Part shown: piece by piece, positions 1 through 6,733 of the stretch | Position numbering within the stretch: position 1 is the first letter of the stretch | Layout of the letters: every line of letters begins with the position of its first letter | Source of the DNA: Synechococcus sp. Tobar12-5m-g | Lineage (GTDB): Bacteria; Cyanobacteriota; Cyanobacteriia; PCC-6307; Cyanobiaceae | Length of the DNA: 64,000 bases | Assembly (NCBI RefSeq): GCF_024345415.1 | Contig: NZ_JAGQBB010000003.1 | Coordinates: 1-64,000, forward strand | Direction: 5' to 3' | Translations under genes and position numbers: made by a program | Notes under the pieces: generated by a model | Seen by the model: the letters and a program-made list of their open reading frames with translations, nothing else | What the model was told of the DNA's origin: nothing | Databases searched by the model: none

Positions 1-1
1 T

Positions 2-385
2 GTGCGGCGGGCTCATCCGCCTTCTCACATCAGCCTTGACGGCCTCGCTGTAGCGACGCATCGGTCATCTCCTCAAGCCCCCGGGTGTACGGATGAAAGG
101 GGTGACATCTTTCCTGAACCCGGGGGCAGTGGATACATCAGCAACAACACCGTCAACATGGCGCTCAAGCGCATGGGATTCGATGGGCGCATGTGCGGCC
201 ATGGCTTCCGGGCTCTGGCGATGACCAACGTGCAGGAGCAACTGGGGATTGACCTCTGCATTGCCGATCGACAGTTGGCTCACATCGAGAAGAACAAGGT
301 GACTGCGGCCTACAACCGTGCCGAGTACTGGCCGCAACGGGTCTCGATGATGCAGCGCTGGGCTGACTTGCTCGATCAGGTGTGA
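2..385 (+). pseudogene. C-terminal fragment of a phage/P4-type tyrosine integrase
   Basis: The last about 75 residues match the C-terminus of P4-family tyrosine recombinases. The second catalytic Arg is in GHGFRA, the catalytic His in RQLAHIEK and the nucleophile Tyr in AAYNRAEYW, followed by the usual tail MMQRWADLLD. The core-binding domain, first Arg and Lys are missing. The family-like sequence begins only after the 49-bp repeat at 78-126, which is read through in frame; the bases left of that repeat do not look like integrase. I infer a gene truncated at the repeat and inactive. An AlpA-like gene lies on the opposite strand just downstream, a typical pairing on integrative elements. Confidence 0.75.
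78..126. repeat. 49-bp CCCCC/GGGGG-bounded repeat, copy 1
   Basis: It begins CCCCCGGGTGTACGG and ends CTGAACCCGGGGG, giving terminal inverted repeats of 9 bp (CCCCCGGGT). It differs from the copy at 585-633 at two positions and has the same orientation. Its interior (TCAGGAAAGA-TGTC on the other strand) resembles the left end of the IS3 element at 20,181-20,231. It marks the point where the integrase fragment begins. Confidence 0.8.
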
Positions 386-418
386 GCCAGCTGCTGATGC
401 CCAATCCCAGCGTTCTGC

Positions 419-664
419 TCACGCGGGGCCGTGACCGTTCAGCCGTTCTTCGATCCAGACTTCCAGGTCGTCCTGTGACCAGGCCACCGTGCGGGGACCA
501 ATGCTGATCTGCCTGGGGAATGCCCCAGCGGCGATCAGCTTGTAGATCGCCGTCCGGGAGAGGCCGACCTTGTCCTTCACCTCGCCCCCGGGTGTACGAA
601 TGAATGGGGTGACATCTTTCCTGAACCCGGGGGAACCCGTGGGGATATGCACTATGTAACTCAT
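419..664 (-). CDS. AlpA-like helix-turn-helix regulator/excisionase, N-terminus remodelled
   Basis: An 81-residue protein. Residues about 35-75 form the AlpA/MerR-like winged helix: VGLSRTAIYKLIAAG, then FPRQISIGPRTVAWSQDDLE. AlpA proteins activate or excise integrated elements, and the neighbour is an integrase fragment. Residues about 11-27 are encoded by the second copy of the 49-bp repeat, so the natural N-terminus was replaced. The HTH is intact, so the gene could still make a DNA-binding protein, but the start and function are doubtful. Confidence 0.65.
   Translation of the reverse strand: MSYIVHIPTGSPGFRKDVTPFIRTPGGEVKDKVGLSRTAIYKLIAAGAFPRQISIGPRTVAWSQDDLEVWIEERLNGHGPA
585..633. repeat. 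49-bp CCCCC/GGGGG-bounded repeat, copy 2
   Basis: It has the same length and orientation as copy 1 at 78-126, with two substitutions. It lies inside the 5' part of the AlpA-like gene and supplies in-frame codons there. The two copies are direct repeats flanking the integrase fragment and the AlpA HTH. Confidence 0.8.
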
Positions 665-728
665 TAGCCCTAAGCGCAGGTCTGATATCCATACTTCGAT
701 CTTAAGCGAAAGCCAGTTAGCTAGTAAT

Positions 729-765
729 GCATTGCATGGCTGCTATCCTTGAAGTCATGCAATGC
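729..765. promoter_or_regulatory. 10-bp perfect inverted repeat, operator-like, followed by a strong Shine-Dalgarno
   Basis: GCATTGCATG (729-738) is repeated in reverse complement as CATGCAATGC (756-765) with a 17-nt spacer. Just downstream on the plus strand, GGAGG (769-773) precedes ATG at 780, but that frame stops after 17 codons. This looks like an autoregulated promoter whose gene has been lost. No matching regulator is visible apart from the adjacent AlpA-like gene. Confidence 0.45.
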
Positions 766-876
766 CTTGGAGGTTAGCGATGGTCCCTTTCCACATAAAC
801 CCAGACCCCTTCAGGCTAGCTCAACAATGGTGAGATAATAGACAGTCTCCCCCGAAGTTACGACTGCAACTCCAAC

Positions 877-1872
877 TTAGTTAAGCCTCTGTGCCCGCAA
901 TTGCCATTCTCTATCATGGCCACAAAAACCCCAAGTTCCATTCATATTGCGACCATCAGCTGACAAACTTAACAAAAATAAACCTTCTTGTCTGCCACTC
1001 GGACAATCCTGGCCAGTACCGGATGTGTTTATATATGTTCCTGCAATCTTAGAAATGTTTCCTCCTACAAAGGTACCCGTAATCTTACCACTTGTAAGGC
1101 GTCTGTTAATATCAAGTCCTCTATAATTTCCTTCGATCCCATGCTGGTCAGAGCTTAGTGTCATTTTCAATTCATTACTCCATGCACCATTAAATTCAAA
1201 TTGAAGACCCCATGATCCTTCCCAGTTGTGGAAAGGGGAAGTTTGGGGCTTGACTTGATGTTTGGACGCAACTTGAGGCTGGGTCGTAACTTGAGGTTTG
1301 GACGTAATAATGTACCAGGCTGACGCAATTAGAAGGAGCCCGACGCCCGTGACAACTGATGCAATGGGTTGAGATAGCCAAGGATTTAGATCTTTCCGAA
1401 TGTATGGACGCAGGGCCTTGATTAACACCTGCACATCGGAATCCCATCGGGTGTGGGTCAGTTCTACTGCGTTGCGAAAGGCAAGAGCTCTCAGATCTTC
1501 TGGAAGTTCTTCTGCTCGTGGCATTTTCGCCCCCTGGACTAGTAATGGCAAGACAGGGATATCGCGGCGTAATGCTGAAGCGATTTCGAGTCGAACAAAG
1601 TCCATTGGATCATCAAGTCGAAGAGCACCTGAGTGATCCTTGGCGATAACCCAACCCTTTCCTATGACTGCGAGGAGGACACTACAAGAGGTCACTTGGT
1701 TATCAATGGCTTTGCGAAAGTCTCGTCCAGGCTCGATTCCAGTAACATCCATAAAAACCGCATTGTTACCAAAATGACGTATTAGATCATTAAACAGACG
1801 CCCCGCCTGACCCTCGGTGTCACCCTTGCGATAAATGATGAGGATTGATTTTGCTCTCCGGGCATTAGTCAT
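877..1872 (-). CDS. TIR-domain protein with one membrane helix and a C-terminal beta-rich domain
   Basis: 331 residues. Residues about 8-150 form a bacterial TIR_2-type domain: SILIIYRKGDTEG, then VFMDVTGIEPGRDF, and DFVRLEIASALRR, whose Glu aligns with the catalytic Glu of NAD-cleaving TIR domains. A hydrophobic helix follows at about 172-190 (IASVVTGVGLLLIASAWYII). After a Gln/Thr-rich linker there is a C-terminal domain of about 110 residues (WEGSWGLQFEFNG ... GTWGFCGHDREW) resembling small beta-barrel lipocalin-like modules. A cytosolic TIR tethered to an external domain suggests sensing or immunity, but that is inference. The gene stands alone, and its base composition is lower in GC than the operon beside it. 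Confidence 0.75.
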   Translation of the reverse strand: MTNARRAKSILIIYRKGDTEGQAGRLFNDLIRHFGNNAVFMDVTGIEPGRDFRKAIDNQVTSCSVLLAVIGKGWVIAKDHSGALRLDDPMDFVRLEIASALRRDIPVLPLLVQGAKMPRAEELPEDLRALAFRNAVELTHTRWDSDVQVLIKALRPYIRKDLNPWLSQPIASVVTGVGLLLIASAWYIITSKPQVTTQPQVASKHQVKPQTSPFHNWEGSWGLQFEFNGAWSNELKMTLSSDQHGIEGNYRGLDINRRLTSGKITGTFVGGNISKIAGTYINTSGTGQDCPSGRQEGLFLLSLSADGRNMNGTWGFCGHDREWQLRAQRLN

Positions 1873-1939
1873 AGTCCTGGTTTGGTCTGTAAGTGCTTAA
1901 CTATAGTGGCGTGGACTTCCATAAACCGATCCAGCCCTT

Positions 1940-3625
1940 ATGAGAGCTTCCCGACCGGCCAGACTCCCTGGTGGCCCTATCCCGCCTGTGCCCATGTACG
2001 AAGGAAGAGCGAGCAGATTCCGGCCAGTCGGTCTGCTGGTCTGGTGCGCAGTCCTAGCCAGCAGTCTGTTCGCCCTCTGGTTCTGGTTGAGTACGGCTTC
2101 ACAACCTCTGGTCGATCAGTACGAATTTCGGCAGACGCAGACCGCACTCACGGCCTTTCATCTGTTCCGGAACGGGAACGGCCTCCTGAACTACGAGACC
2201 CCGGTCCTGGGTAAACCGTGGTCCATCCCCTTCGAGTTTCCTACTTTTCAGCTTGCAGCTTACTCGCTACAGAAGATCTCGGCCCTTGATCTTACCAGCG
2301 CGGGGCGGCTGACCAGCATCGGCTTCGCCCTGGCCTGCCTAGCCATCAGCATCGCCATTCTCAGGCAATTCTCGATTTCGAGAATTGGTATCGTCGTATT
2401 TGCACTCCTTTACCTTTCTTCGCCAATTTACCTGTACTGGAGCAGAACTTTCATGATCGAAAGTACTGCCTTGCTGTTCAGTCTAGCAGCTCTCTACCTA
2501 TATTGGGCCTCCAGGCGACAGGATGACTGGCGCGGGAGGAAGAGCCTTTCGATCCTTACCGCTCTGCTGATCTGCCTGACGATGGCACTGCTGACCAAGG
2601 CCACCACCGCCTTGCCGGTGTTCCTGCTGATCCTGATCGACCAGGCCTATGTGATGGGGGCCGCAACCCTGCGCCGAACCCACAGCGTCGACAGGCACAG
2701 AATCCTCCCCCGTGGCGGCATGGTGCTCACCATTCTCCTGCTGTCGTTTCTTGTCTTGAAGGGTTGGACCACTCACGCCGATGCGCTAAAGGATCTGAAT
2801 CCAATTGCACGATTCCTCACATCCCAGCGACTGGCGAGCTGGAACTTTGGAGATTTCCATCAACGCCACTCTGGCGATCTGTGGATCGGCGTTTTTTCGC
2901 AAAGAATGTTAACCCCGAATGGATCCATTCCCATTGCCATTCTTTTGACCCTCGGTATCATCAGGCCCCATCCCAGCAGCCAGAGCCGCTATCTGCTTCT
3001 CTGCTGCATGGGCCTGGCGCTGGCACCGCTACTCATCTTTACCAATCTCCACATTGTCCATACTTACTATCAGTACGCCAATGAGATCTACCTGCTTCTT
3101 GCCATCGCCGTCGCCAGTGATGCTCTGTCAGGCTCAGGCCGCCGATCATGGAATCTTCTTCTCGGCATCTGCCTGACCCTCATCATCATCAGCTTCTACG
3201 GTACCTTCTTCGGGTCCTACTATCGGGATGCCCAACTCAAGGACAATGCTGCAAGCGTGGCCGGGAGATACATCAGGAACATCACGAATCCTGCGGAGGC
3301 CATCCTTGTGTTCGGCGATGACTGGAACTCCGCAATGGCCTTCCATTCACAGCGCAGAGCTCTCACCTATCCGAACTGGGCTGCTTCAGACGATGGGATA
3401 AAAAAGGATGACCTTCTGGCCAACCCGGCTGACTTCATCGGTCCGCTCAAGCTAGGAGCCATCGCCAGCAGGTGGAAAAAGATTCCTGCGGAAAAAGTGC
3501 TCATGGCCTGCGGTGGAGCCGCCAGTCCGAATCCCCACGCCGAGGGCGACTGGCTGATCTACTCCTGCCGGTCCGGTACAGCGGCGGGTGCCCTGCAGGA
3601 TGTGTCATCGGAGGCCAAGCCGTAA
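1940..3625 (+). CDS. GT-C / GT39-like integral membrane glycosyltransferase
   Basis: 561 residues with about ten hydrophobic helices. After the first helix comes an extracytoplasmic loop LVDQYEFRQTQTALTAFHLF, typical of polyprenyl-phosphate-dependent GT-C enzymes, where an acidic residue in the first loop is catalytic. Further helices run to about residue 450, followed by a soluble C-terminal part. It is the first gene of a nine-gene operon, 39 nt before the UbiA-like gene. I infer that it transfers a sugar from a polyprenyl-phosphate carrier, possibly the arabinose made by the downstream genes; acceptor and sugar are unknown. ATG at 1940 is the first good start. Confidence 0.65.
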   Translation: MRASRPARLPGGPIPPVPMYEGRASRFRPVGLLVWCAVLASSLFALWFWLSTASQPLVDQYEFRQTQTALTAFHLFRNGNGLLNYETPVLGKPWSIPFEFPTFQLAAYSLQKISALDLTSAGRLTSIGFALACLAISIAILRQFSISRIGIVVFALLYLSSPIYLYWSRTFMIESTALLFSLAALYLYWASRRQDDWRGRKSLSILTALLICLTMALLTKATTALPVFLLILIDQAYVMGAATLRRTHSVDRHRILPRGGMVLTILLLSFLVLKGWTTHADALKDLNPIARFLTSQRLASWNFGDFHQRHSGDLWIGVFSQRMLTPNGSIPIAILLTLGIIRPHPSSQSRYLLLCCMGLALAPLLIFTNLHIVHTYYQYANEIYLLLAIAVASDALSGSGRRSWNLLLGICLTLIIISFYGTFFGSYYRDAQLKDNAASVAGRYIRNITNPAEAILVFGDDWNSAMAFHSQRRALTYPNWAASDDGIKKDDLLANPADFIGPLKLGAIASRWKKIPAEKVLMACGGAASPNPHAEGDWLIYSCRSGTAAGALQDVSSEAKP

Positions 3626-3664
3626 AGCCCGAGCCCATCCACAGTCCCTCGCGCATCTGAGTCC

Positions 3665-4588
3665 TTGGCCTTCGTTCCTGTCCTGATCCGTTCCTGCCGG
3701 CCCCGGCAATGGAGCAAGAATCTGCTGGTGTACGCATCGGCGGTGTTCAGTTTCTCGCTGGATCCTTCGGTCTGGTTGCACTCCAGCCTCGCCCTCCTCT
3801 GCTTCTGCCTGATCTCCAGCAGCATCTACCTGGTCAACGACGTCATCGATGTCGAGGCCGATCGCCGGCACCCCAGCAAATGCCACCGGCCGATCGCCTC
3901 CGGAGCCCTTCCGATCCCCGTGGCCCTGACGGCCGCCGTTCTGCTGGCATTGGCGAGCCTTTCCTTGGCAGCGACCCTGACGGCCACTCTCGTCGCGGTG
4001 ATCCTGACCTACGCGCTGATCCAGCTCGCCTATTGCCTGCGGCTCAAGAGCCAGCCCCTGCTCGACCTGTTCTGCATCGCCTCCGGCTTTCTGCTGCGGG
4101 CCGTCGCAGGGCTGGTGGCCACGGGTCTCGGCAGCTCCCCCTGGTTCTTACTCTGCGTGGGCCTGCTCGCTCTCTTCCTGGCGGTGGAGAAACGCAAGGG
4201 CGAACTAAGGGTGTCCCTGGATCGTGGTGTGATCACCCGCCAGGTGCTGGGGCGCTACTCGTTGCCCCTGCTCCAACGGCTGGAATCCCTGGTGGCGAGC
4301 AGTGCCTTCATGGCCTACGCCCTCTGGAGCGCGGGTCCCACTCTCAAGGGCGCTCCCACCAGCTGGATGCTGCTGACTGTTCCCTTCGTGCTGGTGGGAA
4401 TCTTCCGCTACCAGCTGCTCAGTGACCCCGAGGAGGCCGAACGACGGGCCGGCCGGCATCCCGACCAGAGCACGGAACGGCCGGAGGAGATCCTGCTCGG
4501 CGACCGCGGCATCCATCTCACCCTGCTGGGCTGGATGATCACCGTGGTCATGGTAGGGATGGGCCACCGCATGGGCTGGTTCCGATGA
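3665..4588 (+). CDS. ubiA: UbiA-family decaprenyl-phosphate phosphoribosyltransferase (DPPR synthase-like)
   Basis: 307 residues of polytopic UbiA prenyltransferase. The signature NDVIDVEADRRHPSKCHRPI at about 59-78 is the NDxxDxxxD metal/PRPP-binding motif, in the form seen in mycobacterial Rv3806c-type enzymes (followed by RPIASG) rather than in quinone or heme prenyltransferases. The expected reaction is PRPP + polyprenyl phosphate giving polyprenyl-phosphoryl-5-phosphoribose at the membrane. Translation probably starts at TTG 3665. The stop overlaps the next start as ATGA (4585-4588), implying translational coupling to dprE2. The context with DprE1/DprE2 makes this assignment much stronger than the fold alone. 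Confidence 0.85.
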   Translation: MAFVPVLIRSCRPRQWSKNLLVYASAVFSFSLDPSVWLHSSLALLCFCLISSSIYLVNDVIDVEADRRHPSKCHRPIASGALPIPVALTAAVLLALASLSLAATLTATLVAVILTYALIQLAYCLRLKSQPLLDLFCIASGFLLRAVAGLVATGLGSSPWFLLCVGLLALFLAVEKRKGELRVSLDRGVITRQVLGRYSLPLLQRLESLVASSAFMAYALWSAGPTLKGAPTSWMLLTVPFVLVGIFRYQLLSDPEEAERRAGRHPDQSTERPEEILLGDRGIHLTLLGWMITVVMVGMGHRMGWFR

Positions 4589-5313
4589 TACGCAGCGCCT
4601 TCGTGCTCGGCAGCACCAGCGCTGTCGCAGCGGCCCTCTGCCGGGCGCTGGCCGAGCAGGGCTGTCGCCGCTTCCACCTGGTCGCCCGCGACGCCAACGC
4701 CAACGAACGGCTGGCCGCCGAACTGCGTGTGCGTTACGGGGCCGAGATCAGCCTGGAAGCGTGCGATCTTTTCGCCACAGCCTCCCTGGACAAGCCGCTG
4801 AGGCCCAGCATCGATCAGAGCTTCGATCTCTATCTCATCACTGCAGGCTCGCTCGGGGATGCCGAGGTGGCTCGGTTTGATCCAGCTGAAGCGCTGGCGA
4901 TCACAGCCGCCAACTACAACGGGCTTCTTCCCTGGCTGACCGCCATCGTCACATCCGAACGGATCGCCAGGCCCGGAAGACTGTGGGTGTTCACTTCAGT
5001 GGCCGCCGACCGGGGCAGGCCCTCCAACTACCACTACGGCGCAGCCAAAGCGGCCCTCACCACCTACTGCGAAGGGCTGCTGCTGCGCTGTCAGGGCCAG
5101 CCCTTCTGCGTGCGCATTCTCAAGGCAGGGTTCATGGCCACACCGATGACGCTCGGCAAGGCCCCACCCCTGCTCTGCGCCAGCCCCGAGTCTGTGGCCC
5201 TGGACCTGCTGCAACGGCCCGATCGCCGTGGCATCGAGTACATCCCCTGGTGGTGGGCACCGCTGATGTGGATGGTTCGCCTGCTGCCGCGTCACCTGGC
5301 CAGCAAGCTATGA
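4585..5313 (+). CDS. dprE2: DprE2-like short-chain dehydrogenase (decaprenylphospho-2-keto-pentose reductase)
   Basis: 242-residue SDR. The N-terminal nucleotide-binding segment is VLGSTSAVAAALCRALAEQG. The catalytic Tyr and Lys are in YHYGAAKAALTTYCEG (YxxxK at about 150-155), and the preceding FTSVAADRG supplies the Ser. DprE2 reduces the 2-keto intermediate made by DprE1 to give the arabinose epimer on the polyprenyl-phosphate carrier, using NADH. It overlaps the upstream and downstream genes by 4 nt each (ATGA), the gene order expected for a coupled epimerase. Confidence 0.85.
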   Translation: MIRSAFVLGSTSAVAAALCRALAEQGCRRFHLVARDANANERLAAELRVRYGAEISLEACDLFATASLDKPLRPSIDQSFDLYLITAGSLGDAEVARFDPAEALAITAANYNGLLPWLTAIVTSERIARPGRLWVFTSVAADRGRPSNYHYGAAKAALTTYCEGLLLRCQGQPFCVRILKAGFMATPMTLGKAPPLLCASPESVALDLLQRPDRRGIEYIPWWWAPLMWMVRLLPRHLASKL

Positions 5314-6683
5314 ACCTCACCTGTCCCTCAGGAACCTGCACCCTCACGGGCTGGGGCCGCACGATGCCCGTGAAGGCGACGGTCTGGAGACCAGCGTCGT
5401 TGGAGCAGTTGCAGCAGTTGGTGTATCAGGCCAGGCAGGGCAGCCTGATCGCCCGTGGCCTCGGCCGGTCCTACGGGGATGCTGCCCAGTGCGCCGAAGG
5501 GAATGTGATTGATCTGGGCGGATTCGATCGGATCGAACTCGATCCGGTCCAAGGCACCGTCACGGCCGGAGGGGGTGTCAGCCTCGCCTCGGTGCTGCGG
5601 GTGATCGTTCCGGCCGGCTTCTTCCTGCCCGTCACCCCCGGCACCCGCAACGTGACGGTGGGGGGTGCCATCGCCGCCGACGTGCACGGCAAGAACCACC
5701 ATGTCGAGGGCAGCTTCGCCAGCCACGTGCGCCAGCTGCAGCTGGTGGACGGCAACGGCGAGATGCGCACTCTGCAGCCAGATGGCGAGGCGGAGGCCGC
5801 CGACGCCTTCTGGGCCACCGCCGGCGGCATGGGGCTCACCGGCGCCATCACCGAGGCTACCTTCACTCTCCTGCCGATCCGCACCTCCCTGATCAGCGTC
5901 GATACCGACCGCCACGGCACACTCGACTCCCTGATGGCGGCGATGGTGGAGGGGGACGCGCGTTACCGTTACAGCGTCGCCTGGGTGGACAGCCTCCACC
6001 CCCGGGGCCGGGGGGTGCTCACCCGTGGGGACCACACCAGCCTCGAGCAGCTGCAGGAGCAGGCATCCGCGCAGATGGCGGACCCCCTGGCCTACGACCC
6101 CAGGGCGCTGGCTTCGGCACCGGCCTTCCTGCCGGGGGGGCTGCTGAACACCTGGACGGTAAGGGCCTTCAACGAAACCTGGTTCCGCAAAGCCCCCGCC
6201 CATCGGATCGGTGAGCTGCAAGCGATCGGCCCCTTCTTCCACCCCCTTGATGGGGTCGCCGACTGGAACCGCATCTATGGACCAGCCGGCTTCCTGCAGT
6301 ACCAGTTCGCCGTGCCGGACGAGGCCGCCGAGTTGGTGCCCCGCGTCCTGGAGGCCCTGCGAGGCATCGGCGCGCCCAGCTTCCTGACGGTGCTCAAACG
6401 CTTCGGGTCCGCCAATGCGGGCCCCCTGTCGTTCCCAGGACCCGGCTGGACCCTGGCCGCCGATGTGCCGGCGGCCGTGCCCGGTCTGTTTGAGCTGCTC
6501 GATCGGCTTGACGAGCAGGTGGCTGCCAGCGGCGGCCGCCTCTATCTGGCCAAGGATTCGCGCCAGTCCGCTGCCATGTTCCAGCGCAGTTATCCGGGAC
6601 TCGACGACTGGCGGCGGCAGCGCACCCGACTCGATCCCCGCTCCGTCTTCAGCTCCGATCTGGCCCGCCGCATCGGCCTCTGA
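5310..6683 (+). CDS. dprE1: DprE1-like FAD-dependent decaprenylphosphoryl-ribose 2'-oxidase
   Basis: 457 residues from ATG 5310, which overlaps the dprE2 stop. FAD-binding (VAO-type) domain: RGLGRSYGDAAQ at about 50, then GTRNVTVGGAIAADVHGKNH at about 110-130. The C-terminal part contains LTVLKRFGSANAGPLSFPGP and RLYLAKDSRQSAAMF, where the Lys corresponds to the catalytic Lys of mycobacterial DprE1. At the position of the benzothiazinone-reactive Cys of Mycobacterium (WNICVDF) this protein reads WTLAADV, that is Ala. The family oxidises the ribose 2'-OH of polyprenylphosphoryl-ribose; DprE2 then reduces it to arabinose. Confidence 0.9.
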   Translation: MNLTCPSGTCTLTGWGRTMPVKATVWRPASLEQLQQLVYQARQGSLIARGLGRSYGDAAQCAEGNVIDLGGFDRIELDPVQGTVTAGGGVSLASVLRVIVPAGFFLPVTPGTRNVTVGGAIAADVHGKNHHVEGSFASHVRQLQLVDGNGEMRTLQPDGEAEAADAFWATAGGMGLTGAITEATFTLLPIRTSLISVDTDRHGTLDSLMAAMVEGDARYRYSVAWVDSLHPRGRGVLTRGDHTSLEQLQEQASAQMADPLAYDPRALASAPAFLPGGLLNTWTVRAFNETWFRKAPAHRIGELQAIGPFFHPLDGVADWNRIYGPAGFLQYQFAVPDEAAELVPRVLEALRGIGAPSFLTVLKRFGSANAGPLSFPGPGWTLAADVPAAVPGLFELLDRLDEQVAASGGRLYLAKDSRQSAAMFQRSYPGLDDWRRQRTRLDPRSVFSSDLARRIGL

Positions 6684-6733
6684 TCAAGCGGGGAGAGCCT
6701 CACCAACTGTTCATCCACCCTTCCTACGCTCCG

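Noticed and set aside
5328-6242. 304-residue minus-strand open frame
   Set aside because: Antisense to dprE1, composition-driven, no motif.
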